A stretch of DNA of 42,077 nt from Nemertoderma westbladi (taxonomy: Eukaryota > Xenacoelomorpha > Nemertodermatida > Nemertodermatidae): positions 1 to 42,077 of the forward strand of contig JAUCBJ010008051.1 of assembly GCA_032718475.1 (NCBI GenBank). The letters run 5' to 3'. The notes beneath the pieces are model-generated. The model saw only the letters and a list, made by a program, of their open reading frames with translations, did no database searches and was not told the origin of the DNA. The position numbers and the translations under genes were made by a program. Position 1 is the stretch's first letter. Each line of letters opens with the position of its first letter. Of this stretch, positions 1 through 9,600 are shown in pieces.

Positions 1-1206
1 ACCGAGACCACATTAGTACGTGTTCACTCTGACATCCTGTCCGCCATGGACAACCAAAAGGTCACCCTCCTCGTCTTCATCGACCTCAGCGCAGCCTTTG
101 ATACTGTGGATAGGGAACTCCTACTTGAAACCCTTCGTACAAAGGTGAACATAACCAATGTCGCGCATGATTGGTTTAAATCATACATAGGTAACAGGCG
201 ACAGCGAGTAAAAGTACAAGGATGTTTCTCCCGGACCTTCTGTGTGCTCCACGGATTTCCTCAGGGATCATGTCTCGGCTGTATCCTCTTCATCATCTAC
301 ATTGCCCAAATCTACATCATCATACAGCGTCATCTACCTGAGGCTCAAGGGTATGCTGATGATGTACAATTATACCTTTCATTTAAGCCAGATTGTCTCA
401 CATCCGAAGATTCAGCCATCCGCTCTATGGAAAACTGCATCAAAGAACTTAGACAGTGGTTCATCGAAAACTGGCTAAAGATAAATGATGACAAGACCGA
501 ACTCATGATAATTGGCACACTGCAGCAACTAGCCAAAGTTAGCAGCACCTCAATCATTGTTGGCGATCATGTAATCGAGTCCTCTGCGAAGGTTCGTAAC
601 CTTGGTGCAATTTTTGATGATCATATGTCAATGCAATCTTTTATTTCCACCACAACTAGCAGTGCCTTCTACCATCTCCGTAACATACATAGGATCCGAC
701 CATTTCTCTCTCGAAAAAGCACCGAACCCCTTATTCATGCATTCATTTCCAGTAAACTCGATTATTGCAACGCCCTTCTCTATGGCCTTCCAAACACCAA
801 AATCAAAAAACTTCAACGAATACAAAATACAGCCGCCAGATTGGTCGTGCATGGATCTCGCTATGATCACATCACACCAATATTGCAATCCCTTCATTGG
901 CTACCCATCCGCTCCCGTATCGAATTTAAAATATGTTTATTGACATTCAAATGCCTCAACAACATCTGTCCAGCTTACCTAATCGACCTTCTCAATCTCT
1001 ATAGTAACCCACACAACAGCCGATCTTCAAACTCATTGGTCCTACGTGTTCCACCACATAAACACTCAACCCTCGGTGGACGTGCGTTCGCTGTCTCCGC
1101 GCCGGCACTTTGGAACAAACTACCACGCGATATCCGACTCTCAGTCAACCTCGACAAATTTAAACGGTTACTCAAAACTCACCTCTATAATCGTGCATTC
1201 AACTAA
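1..1206 (+). CDS. LINE reverse transcriptase ORF2, 5' part outside window
   Basis: Reverse transcriptase of a CR1/L2-type (jockey superfamily) non-LTR retrotransposon, which copies its own RNA into genomic DNA. The frame is open from base 1, so the start and any endonuclease domain lie left of the window; the first internal Met is at 46. Numbering from that Met, motif A is FIDLSAAFDTVD (Asp13), FPQGS is at 71-75 and the catalytic YADD is at 103-106, so all three catalytic aspartates are present. The C-terminal part has the family's usual LDYCNALLYGLP, YDHITPILQSLHWLP and ALWNKLPRDIR blocks and ends at TAA after NRAFN. No stop or frameshift is visible, which suggests a fairly young copy. Usual FPQGS context is GVPQGS; here it is GFPQGS, a mild change. 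Clade within CR1/L2/Rex-like groups is not certain. Confidence 0.93.
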   Translation, partial: TETTLVRVHSDILSAMDNQKVTLLVFIDLSAAFDTVDRELLLETLRTKVNITNVAHDWFKSYIGNRRQRVKVQGCFSRTFCVLHGFPQGSCLGCILFIIYIAQIYIIIQRHLPEAQGYADDVQLYLSFKPDCLTSEDSAIRSMENCIKELRQWFIENWLKINDDKTELMIIGTLQQLAKVSSTSIIVGDHVIESSAKVRNLGAIFDDHMSMQSFISTTTSSAFYHLRNIHRIRPFLSRKSTEPLIHAFISSKLDYCNALLYGLPNTKIKKLQRIQNTAARLVVHGSRYDHITPILQSLHWLPIRSRIEFKICLLTFKCLNNICPAYLIDLLNLYSNPHNSRSSNSLVLRVPPHKHSTLGGRAFAVSAPALWNKLPRDIRLSVNLDKFKRLLKTHLYNRAFN

Positions 1207-1393
1207 AAACTGTTTTATTCGAACTCATGTATCGTATAACATTATTTTATTTAATCATTTTACAGTACAGTACTCCTGGCCCAAAAATAACTACGGGTCT
1301 TTTAAACGACATGTATTTTACTTTTTACTTAAGGAGAGTGCTCAGCGCTTAGAATAATTACTTGTTTTTTAAATAAGCGCTTTATAAATATTG

Positions 1394-1435
1394 AATTATT
1401 ATTATTATTATTATATAATAATAATAATAATAATT
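1394..1435. repeat. 42-bp perfect palindrome of ATT/AAT repeats at LINE tail
   Basis: The LINE tail is (ATT)n running straight into (AAT)n, giving two 21-bp arms that are exact reverse complements with no loop. An ordinary LINE tail has one orientation only, so this is either a tail-to-tail insertion of two elements or a fold-back event at the microsatellite. Confidence 0.85.
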
Positions 1436-1856
1436 GCAGTAACCATGGAAGCAATATACATGAATTTCATCGTTACGGAATTACATTTCGCACGACTTTT
1501 CCCAGATAAAGTGTTACCTGGTGTTTCGAAGATGACTTAAATGAACGTTAATTTGTGGAGCATAGTAAGACAAATTATCAGAGAACATTTTGGTTTCGTT
1601 AGTTTTTTTCAATTTGCCTCGGATTTATTATTTTTAATATCACAAACATTACGTTACCGAATTACACAAAATGACTAGTCTTTTTTTTATTTTTTTAAAA
1701 GTGAAAGTTCTGCAAATTATTGAGTTTTTAATTTTAACTAAACAAATTGCACATAAGTAAAAAAAATAATAATTACAAACCATATCGTTACGGAATTTCG
1801 TGCGAATTTGCGAAGTAATTGAACTAGGATAATTGTTTTTGTTATATACATAGAAC
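1436..1856. other. Non-coding AT-rich sequence with scattered CGTTACGGAATTAC motifs
   Basis: No credible gene. The motif CGTTACGGAATTAC or a one- or two-base variant occurs at 1471-1484, 1652-1665 and 1786-1798, and recurs right of the minisatellite in both orientations. Small open frames here are low-complexity and unsupported. Confidence 0.6.
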
Positions 1857-2372
1857 ACCATGGCCCGGAATATAGTGTCATAATTAATTGACACGACCCC
1901 CTGCCAATTTTTTTACAAGTCTTAATGACATTGATTGAATTTTGAAAGAGAGAGGATTTCATTTCCGGAACACTTAGTGAGAGAGCCGAAGTTTTTATTT
2001 TTGCTTTCAATCTTTACCTACAAGTGTTTAAAAAAAGAGTCGCCGGAGATATTGCACCAGTTACACTGCAGCTATTTCCCAACCAAATTCAAATGTTTTT
2101 ACATCCTTGGAATCCTTGCACAAGCCAGCTTTACATCAGCACCAACATATCACTATAAGGTTGAAGAATAACTGCGGTGGAACTGGTGCAATATCGGCGG
2201 AGACTCTTTTTTTATCGCTTGTAGCTAAAGATTGAAAGCAAAAATAAAAATAATGGCTCATCATCTCATTTATCATTACGATTTGTAGAAATATTTGGGG
2301 GGGGGGGGGGTTGGGGGGGGGGGGGGGGGCTCGTTTCATTGAATTACGACACTATATTCCGGGCCATGGTGT
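1857..2372. mobile_element. Fold-back element with ~200-bp imperfect inverted arms
   Basis: The left end CACCATGGCCCGGAATATAG is repeated in reverse complement at the right end. Homology continues inward: TTTTTGCTTTCAATCTTT and AAAAAAGAGTC followed by a GATATTGCACCAGTT block near 2000-2065 pair with their reverse complements near 2172-2255. The arms are roughly 1857-2070 and 2166-2372, with a loop of about 95 bp. There is no coding capacity. This fits a MITE or fold-back transposon; target duplication is unclear, so the superfamily is not assigned. Confidence 0.75.
2297..2330 (+). repeat. Poly-G tract interrupted by TT
   Basis: Two long runs of G separated by TT lie in the right arm of the hairpin element. 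The corresponding left arm has only a short C-run (near 1896-1901), so the homopolymer expanded on one arm after the element formed. Length may be affected by sequencing error. Confidence 0.85.
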
Positions 2373-2424
2373 ATAAAAATGGTAATTTAATACAATACTT
2401 TGAATGCCAACGTTAGAGGTAACG

Positions 2425-3217
2425 ACACTAACGTCTCTCAGTGCACCAGTCTACACCCCTAATGTCTCGCTGTGTACCAATCCACACCAACACTAACGTC
2501 TCGTATTGTACCAGTCTACACCAACAATAACGTATCGCAGTGCACCAGTCTAAACCAACACTAAAGTCTCGCAGTGTACCAGTCTACACCAACATTAACG
2601 TCTCTCAGTGTACCAGTCTAAACCAACACTAATGTCTTAGTATGCCAGTCTACACCAAAATTAACGTCTCTCAGTGTACCAGTCTACACCAACACTATCG
2701 CCTTGCTGTGTACCAGTCTACACCAACAATAACGTCTCGTAGTGCACCAGGCTAAACCAACACTAAAGTCTCGCAGTGTACCAGTCTAAACCAACACTAA
2801 AGTCTCGAAGTGTACCAGTCTACACCAACACTAACGTCTCCCAGTGTACCAGTCTACACCAACACTAACGCCTCGCTGTGTACCAGTCTACACCAACACT
2901 AACGTCTCGCAGTGTACCAGTCTAAACCAACACTAAAGTCTCAGTGTGCCAGTCTACACCAAAATTAACGTCTCTCAGTGTACCAGTCTACACCAACACT
3001 AACGTCCCTCAGTGTACCAGTCTACACCAACACTAACGTCTCCCAGTGTACCAGTCTACACCAACACTAATGTATCGCAGTGTACCAGTCTACACCAACG
3101 CTAACGTCGCTTAGTGTACCAGTCTACACCACAATAAAGTCTCGCAGTGTACCAGTCGACACCGCCAATAACGTCTCACAGTGAACCACAATCTACACCA
3201 AGACTAACGTCACGCAT
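2425..3217 (+). repeat. 34-bp minisatellite, about 23 degenerate units
   Basis: Units of about 33-34 bp contain GTACCAGTCTACACCAACAC followed by TAACGTCTCGCAGT. I counted about 23 units. They vary at many sites (CTACACC/CTAAACC, GTACC/GCACC, CTCGC/CTCTC) and include short indels, so this array is old compared with the 58-bp array further right. It lies between two blocks that carry the CGTTACGGAATTAC motif. Confidence 0.9.
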
Positions 3218-3833
3218 TGTTGGAAAGTTGTAATTCCGTAACGTAATTCCATAACGTGAAATTGTAATTCCGTAACGAAAATATCTCGACTTATATAACA
3301 TATTGCCACAAAAGGAAAATAATTGCGTATTGCCCAGCGGTTAGAGGAAGAGAATTTAAAATTTGAATGTCACATGTTGAGTAGTTTAAAAGCTATTTTA
3401 AAAAATGTCATGTTTTCGTTACGGAATTACGAAATTCGCAATAGCGTATTGTTATTTTTTCAAACGAAGTTGATTGATCTCTAGGAAACCAAAATTAATT
3501 TATTTCTTAACTACAACCGAGGTTGAACCATCACTCACACAGGCAATTAGACAGACTAGGATTAATGTTATTATAATCACTCAATCCCTTAATTGTAGGC
3601 AAAATTCGCAGAGATTTTGGAAAATGTTAAAAATGTACAGTCAATTTCAACTTGCAAGTAGGAGCCCATACATAACGGAATTTGCTTCCAATTTCTCATT
3701 TCAGATACTTTAGGATGGATGTTAGGCATGAGATCCAAACACTAAAAAGATTAACTGTGAAGGTTTTTTTTATGAGCCCCTATGTCCGTTTATTCGTGAA
3801 ATTCATGTATAGTACAATACTATAGTACAATAC
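3218..3833. other. Non-coding sequence with more GTTACGGAATTAC motifs
   Basis: No gene seen. Motif copies at 3230-3243, 3243-3256 and 3264-3277 are in the reverse orientation, that at 3417-3430 is forward, and a degenerate one is at 3671-3684. A short open frame at 3474-3713 has no recognisable features. Confidence 0.6.
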
Positions 3834-3891
3834 AATAGTGTTAAAAATAAATTGAACTGGTATACCAGTTCAATTTATTTTTAACACTATT
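3834..3891. repeat. Perfect 58-bp palindrome
   Basis: The 29-bp half-sites starting AATAGTGTTAAAAATAAATT are exact reverse complements with no spacer, centred between 3862 and 3863. It would extrude as a cruciform or form a perfect RNA hairpin. No terminal structure of a known element is evident around it. Confidence 0.95.
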
Positions 3892-3963
3892 TTGTTCAAT
3901 CTTTTATTAAAGGATTGAGCAACAAAAAGTACCAATTTAATAATTTAATAATTTAATCGTGGG

Positions 3964-4437
3964 AAATACGTATTACATGCGAAAAAAAGGTAGAAAATTA
4001 TTAAAAATATATATAAAATACAGTAGGCCTACTTCGAGAATAGTAGAAAAAAGTTGTACTTTTTTCACCATGTAATAAATAATTATTTTATATTTGCGTA
4101 TTACACGTACACGTATTACATTACATTACATTACATTACATTACATTACAAATTAAATGAAATTATATTATTAAAAATATATATAAAATACAGTAGGCCT
4201 ACTTCGAGAATAGTAGAAAAAAGTTGTACTTTTTTCACCATGTAATAAATAATTATTTTATATTTGCGTATTACACGTACACGTATTACATTACATTACA
4301 TTACACGTATTACATGCGAAAAAAAGGTAGAAAATTATTAAAAATATATATAAAATACAGTAGGCCTACTTCGAGAATAGTAGAAAAAAGTTGTACTTTT
4401 TTCACCATGCAATAAATAATTATTTTATATTTTACTG
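3964..4437 (+). repeat. ~170-bp tandem repeat, about 2.7 copies, with nested (TTACA)n
   Basis: A block containing AAAATACAGTAGGCCTACTT and AAAAAAGTTGTACTTTTTTC recurs at offsets of 170 and then 167 bp. A TTACA microsatellite inside the unit differs in length between copies and accounts for the offset change. Short open frames here (for example 4054-4245 and 4224-4415) are just the repeat read twice. Confidence 0.9.
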
Positions 4438-4539
4438 TTGGCCAAATTATGCCAAAAAATAATATGTATGTAGCCTACATTATTCCATTAGGGACGAGGG
4501 GGTGGGGTCCGTACCTGACAAGATTGTAGCATAGCACTG

Positions 4540-4719
4540 GTGAGTACAAAACAAAGACTCAAGACCTGTACAAAAGCCTGTGTTAACTTTCGTTTATTGT
4601 TTTGGTTCCCCCAACACACCTCTGTAACCTGCTCCTTTACTAACCTGCTCCTTTAATGGCAATGGAACCTAACGCTCTTTGGAATCTAATTCGACTTTAC
4701 CTCTTTGTTTTGTACTCAC
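4540..4719. mobile_element. 180-bp MITE with 18-bp perfect terminal inverted repeats
   Basis: GTGAGTACAAAACAAAGA at 4540-4557 is matched by its exact reverse complement at 4702-4719. The interior carries a GTTTATTGTTTTGGTT block and a doubled AACCTGCTCCTTT block, which also occur at four places in 34459-38823. There is no coding capacity. Confidence 0.75.
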
Positions 4720-4854
4720 CCACCAGAGTACAGCTATTGTATTATAGACTAGCATCGGAAGGAACTTCTATTCATCAAGCTGTGTATATTACATTACAGT
4801 AGACCCCCTCACGTAGCAAATAATTGTTTCTGCAATTTGTTTCTGAAACTTGAT

Positions 4855-4990
4855 GCTGGACTCCTCACACTCGGTAAACTCTTTGCGCTCAAAAAAATAC
4901 CAGTTATTTCCAAATAATAGTTAACATATACACTCCTCACACACGGGAAACTTGTTGCTCAAGAAAATAACAATTATTTAATAACTATTT
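4855..4990 (+). repeat. Two degenerate ~65-bp tandem copies
   Basis: A segment around CTCCTCACACTCGGTAAACT is repeated about 75 bp later as CTCCTCACACACGGGAAACT, each followed by a GCTCAA block and an AATAAC-rich stretch. No function is evident. Confidence 0.55.
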
Positions 4991-5125
4991 ACATCATTAT
5001 TTGCCAAGTAGCACTTTGCAGCGTTATGACCCGAGTTTATTTATGTACCGAGCGAGCGCAGCGAGGGAGGTTTACATAAATAAACAAGGGTCTTTAACGC
5101 TGAGAAGTTACCTTTGCAAGTATTA
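4983..5125. mobile_element. Fold-back element, ACTTTGCAGCGTT family, copy 1
   Basis: The left arm has GCACTTTGCAGCGTTATGAC followed by TTTATTTATGTA; the right arm carries the reverse complement in degenerate form (TACATAAATAAACAAGGGTC, then TTTAACGCTGAG). The loop is CCGAGCGAGCGCAGCGAGGG. A second hairpin with the same architecture and shared flank TAACTATTTACAT lies at 33234-33382, so this is a small repeat family. Confidence 0.6.
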
Positions 5126-5303
5126 ATTATCTAATATCTTAATAATCTCCTGCATGGATGTGATAAATCAGTAATCCATCTAGACTATAGTCGACTGAAG
5201 CTAATTTAGTCACCATCTGTGTCCGTTCAGTTTTACTGAACAATGTCGGGACTGTCGCTAAAGTGTCTTCTATTGGACATTTCGCCATAATGGCGAAATT
5301 TAA

Positions 5304-6024
5304 TCCCCCACTCCCACCCCCATGGCTCGCCCCACCTACCTCGCCCAAGGCGTCCACCCCCATGGCTCGCCCCACTCACCTCGTTCAAGGCCTCCCCCAC
5401 TCCCACCTCAATGGCTCGCCCCACTCAACTCGTTCAAGGCGTCCCCCACTCCCACCTCCATGGCTCACCCTATTCACCTCGTCAAAGGTCTCCCCCACTC
5501 CCACCTCCATGGCTCACCCTATTCACCTCGTTCAAGGCCTCCCCCACTCCCACCTCAATGGCTCGCCCCACTCAACTCGTTCAAGGCCTCCCCCACTCCC
5601 ACCTCCATGGCTCACCCTATTCACCTCGTTCAAGGTCTCCTCCACTCCCACCTCCATGGCTCACCCTATTCACCTCGTTCAAGGCCTCCCCCACTCCCAC
5701 CTCAATGGCTCGCCCCACTCAACTCGTTCAAGGCCTCCCCCACTCCCACCTCCATGGCTCACCCTATTCACCTCGTTCAAGGTCTCCTCCACTCCCACCT
5801 CCATGGCTCACCCTATTCACCTCGTTCAAGGCCTCCCCCACTCCCACCTCAATGGCTCGCCCCACTCAACTCGTTCAAGGCGTCCCCCACTCCCACCTCC
5901 ATGGCTCACCCTATTCACCTCGTCAACGGTCTCCTCCACTCCCACCTCCATGGCTCACCCTATTCACCTCGTGACCTCGTCACCTATTCACTCCTACCTC
6001 TATGGCTCGCCACACTCACCTGGC
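5304..6024 (+). repeat. 49-bp minisatellite, ~15 units, open in three frames
   Basis: Units of 49 bp begin CTCGTTCAAGGCCTCCCCCA and carry either CCATGGCTCACCCTATTCAC (type B) or CAATGGCTCGCCCCACTCAA (type A) at their end. From about 5411 the order runs A-B-B repeatedly, a higher-order period of about 147 bp. Because 49 is not divisible by 3 and the unit lacks stops, all three forward frames stay open (254, 258 and 187 codons) with the same Pro/Ser/His-rich peptide. This pattern is a by-product of the repeat rather than good evidence for a protein. The minus strand is G-rich. Confidence 0.92.
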
Positions 6025-6126
6025 TAGTCCCGTCCCGTCACTGCAAACTGGATAATAAAGCAGCACTTCTTAACATAAATGGAAATAATGCATTTTAGAA
6101 TACGGTAATTGAAGTTGTTTCCATGT

Positions 6127-6195
6127 TATTGATTACTTTGCAGCGTTATGTCCTATAGGCCGCAACGCTGCAAAGTGGTACTTTGCAGCGTTGCG
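6127..6195. repeat. Palindrome cluster built on ACTTTGCAGCGTT
   Basis: ACTTTGCAGCGTT, a 16-base spacer, and its exact reverse complement AACGCTGCAAAGT form a hairpin, followed at once by another forward copy in GGTACTTTGCAGCGTTGCGA. The same 13-mer occurs near 5011, so the motif lies on both sides of the 49-bp minisatellite. Confidence 0.75.
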
Positions 6196-6610
6196 AGTAT
6201 ATTTAATGATGAAATATGTCAAAAAATTTATATAATAAAAAAGTTAAAACACAGTATTTCTAAAAATCACTTAATTAATTAAATCAATTTAGGCTGTCGG
6301 CTGTGATTTTGTTTAATTTTCAAAAGTCGAATCGAATCAAATGTTTTCCTTCGATTTTCGATTCGATTTCAGTGTTTTTCGATTCGATTCGATTTCTTGA
6401 AAAATCGCTTTCGATTCGATTTCGACCCAGTGAAATTCGCTCGATTCTATTCGATCCCAGTCCCTGGTACCCGGTGTTATTTTTTTGTGCTCTTTCTATT
6501 TTCGACTGTGTTCGGCAGTTTTTCGAGTGTGTTCTTGTGTGTTCGCTTGTGTTCTGTAAAGAGAACTATCCAAGTATTTGTATGGAAAGGGTTTTGGGAT
6601 TCGGACAGCA
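6196..6610 (+). other. Non-coding; CGATTCGATT-rich simple sequence
   Basis: From about 6325 to 6455 the sequence is dominated by TCGATTCGATT-like words. Overlapping open frames at 6303-6614 and 6397-6672 translate this simple sequence and the first array unit; I do not consider them genes. Sequence just left of the array contains TTCGGACAGCA and then enters the first 58-bp unit. Confidence 0.6.
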
Positions 6611-9600
6611 GTAAGTGGGATGGAAGGAATGGGGCGGGAATGGGCCTATCGGCCGGCGTGAGATTGTTGTGAGTGGGATGGAAGGAATGGGGCGGGAATG
6701 GGCCTATCGGCCGGCGTGAGATTGTTGTGAGTGGGATGGAAGGAATGGGGCGGGAATGGGCCTATCGGCCGGCGTGAGATTGTTGTGAGTGGGATGGAAG
6801 GAATGGGGCGGGAATGGGCCTATCGGCCGGCGTGAGATTGTTGTGAGTGGGATGGAAGGAATGGGGCGGGAATGGGCCTATCGGCCGGCGTGAGATTGTT
6901 GTGAGTGGGATGGAAGGAATGGGGCGGGAATGGGCCTATCGGCCGGCGTGAGATTGTTGTGAGTGGGATGGAAGGAATGGGGCGGGAATGGGCCTATCGG
7001 CCGGCGTGAGATTGTTGTGAGTGGGATGGAAGGAATGGGGCGGGAATGGGCCTATCAGCCGGCGTGAGATTGTTGTGAGTGGGATGGAAGGAATGGGGCG
7101 GGAATGGGCCTATCGGCCGGCGTGAGATTGTTGTGAGTGGGATGGAAGGAATGGGGCGGGAATGGGCCTATCGGCCGGCGTGAGATTGTTGTGAGTGGGA
7201 TGGAAGGAATGGGGCGGGAATGGGCCTATCGGCCGGCGTGAGATTGTTGTGAGTGGGATGGAAGGAATGGGGCGGGAATGGGCCTATCGGCCGGCGTGAG
7301 ATTGTTGTGAGTGGGATGGAAGGAATGGGGCGGGAATGGGCCTATCGGCCGGCGTGAGATTGTTGTGAGTGGGATGGAAGGAATGGGGCGGGAATGGGCC
7401 TATCGGCCGGCGTGAGATTGTTGTGAGTGGGATGGAAGGAATGGGGCGGGAATGGGCCTATCGGCCGGCGTGAGATTGTTGTGAGTGGGATGGAAGGAAT
7501 GGGGCGGGAATGGGCCTATCGGCCGGCGTGAGATTGTTGTGAGTGGGATGGAAGGAATGGGGCGGGAATGGGCCTATCGGCCGGCGTGAGATTGTTGTGA
7601 GTGGGATGGAAGGAATGGGGCGGGAATGGGCCTATCGGCCGGCGTGAGATTGTTGTGAGTGGGATGGAAGGAATGGGGCGGGAATGGGCCTATCGGCCGG
7701 CGTGAGATCGTTGTGAGTGGGATGGAAGGAATGGGGCGGGAATGGGCCTATCGGCCGGCGTGAGATTGTTGTGAGTGGGATGGAAGGAATGGGGCGGGAA
7801 TGGGCCTATCGGCCGGCGTGAGATTGTTGTGAGTGGGATGGAAGGAATGGGGCGGGAATGGGCCTATCGGCCGGCGTGAGATTGTTGTGAGTGGGATGGA
7901 AGGAATGGGGCGGGAATGGGCCTATCGGCCGGCGTGAGATTGTTGTGAGTGGGATGGAAGGAATGGGGCGGGAATGGGCCTATCGGCCGGCGTGAGATTG
8001 TTGTGAGTGGGATGGAAGGAATGGGGCGGGAATGGGCCTATCGGCCGGCGTGAGATTGTTGTGAGTGGGATGGAAGGAATGGGGCGGGAATGGGCCTATC
8101 GGCCGGCGTGAGATTGTTGTGAGTGGGATGGAAGGAATGGGGCGGGAATGGGCCTATCGGCCGGCGTGAGATTGTTGTGAGTGGGATGGAAGGAATGGGG
8201 CGGGAATGGGCCTATCGGCCGGCGTGAGATTGTTGTGAGTGGGATGGAAGGAATGGGGCGGGAATGGGCCTATCGGCCGGCGTGAGATTGTTGTGAGTGG
8301 GATGGAAGGAATGGGGCGGGAATGGGCCTATCGGCCGGCGTGAGATCGTTGTGAGTGGGATGGAAGGAATGGGGCGGGAATGGGCCTATCGGCCGGCGTG
8401 AGATTGTTGTGAGTGGGATGGAAGGAATGGGGCGGGAATGGGCCTATCGGCCGGCGTGAGATTGTTGTGAGTGGGATGGAAGGAATGGGGCGGGAATGGG
8501 CCTATCGGCCGGCGTGAGATTGTTGTGAGTGGGATGGAAGGAATGGGGCGGGAATGGGCCTATCGGCCGGCGTGAGATTGTTGTGAGTGGGATGGAAGGA
8601 ATGGGGCGGGAATGGGCCTATCAGCCGGCGTGAGATTGTTGTGAGTGGGATGGAAGGAATGGGGCGGGAATGGGCCTATCGGCCGGCGTGAGATTGTTGT
8701 GAGTGGGATGGAAGGAATGGGGCGGGAATGGGCCTATCGGCCGGCGTGAGATTGTTGTGAGTGGGATGGAAGGAATGGGGCGGGAATGGGCCTATCAGCC
8801 GGCGTGAGATTGTTGTGAGTGGGATGGAAGGAATGGGGCGGGAATGGGCCTATCAGCCGGCGTGAGATTGTTGTGAGTGGGATGGAAGGAATGGGGCGGG
8901 AATGGGCCTATCGGCCGGCGTGAGATTGTTGTGAGTGGGATGGAAGGAATGGGGCGGGAATGGGCCTATCGGCCGGCGTGAGATTGTTGTGAGTGGGATG
9001 GAAGGAATGGGGCGGGAATGGGCCTATCGGCCGGCGTGAGATTGTTGTGAGTGGGATGGAAGGAATGGGGCGGGAATGGGCCTATCGGCCGGCGTGAGAT
9101 TGTTGTGAGTGGGATGGAAGGAATGGGGCGGGAATGGGCCTATCGGCCGGCGTGAGATTGTTGTGAGTGGGATGGAAGGAATGGGGCGGGAATGGGCCTA
9201 TCGGCCGGCGTGAGATTGTTGTGAGTGGGATGGAAGGAATGGGGCGGGAATGGGCCTATCGGCCGGCGTGAGATTGTTGTGAGTGGGATGGAAGGAATGG
9301 GGCGGGAATGGGCCTATCGGCCGGCGTGAGATTGTTGTGAGTGGGATGGAAGGAATGGGGCGGGAATGGGCCTATCGGCCGGCGTGAGATTGTTGTGAGT
9401 GGGATGGAAGGAATGGGGCGGGAATGGGCCTATCGGCCGGCGTGAGATTGTTGTGAGTGGGATGGAAGGAATGGGGCGGGAATGGGCCTATCGGCCGGCG
9501 TGAGATTGTTGTGAGTGGGATGGAAGGAATGGGGCGGGAATGGGCCTATCGGCCGGCGTGAGATTGTTGTGAGTGGGATGGAAGGAATGGGGCGGGAATG

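Larger units (their letters stand above)
1..1435 (+). mobile_element. 3' part of a CR1/L2-like LINE with (ATT)n tail
   Basis: The reverse-transcriptase ORF is followed by about 190 bp of 3' UTR and ends with AAGCGCTTTATAAATATTG directly before ATT repeats. A GCGCTnTATAAAT-like block followed by ATT repeats is a typical 3' end for CR1/L2-group LINEs. The left end is outside the window, so full length is unknown. No target-site duplication could be checked. Confidence 0.85.

Noticed and set aside
5263-6098. Pro-rich secreted or structural protein genes in three frames
   Set aside because: All three frames translate the same minisatellite; no splice or start context, and openness is explained by unit length and composition.
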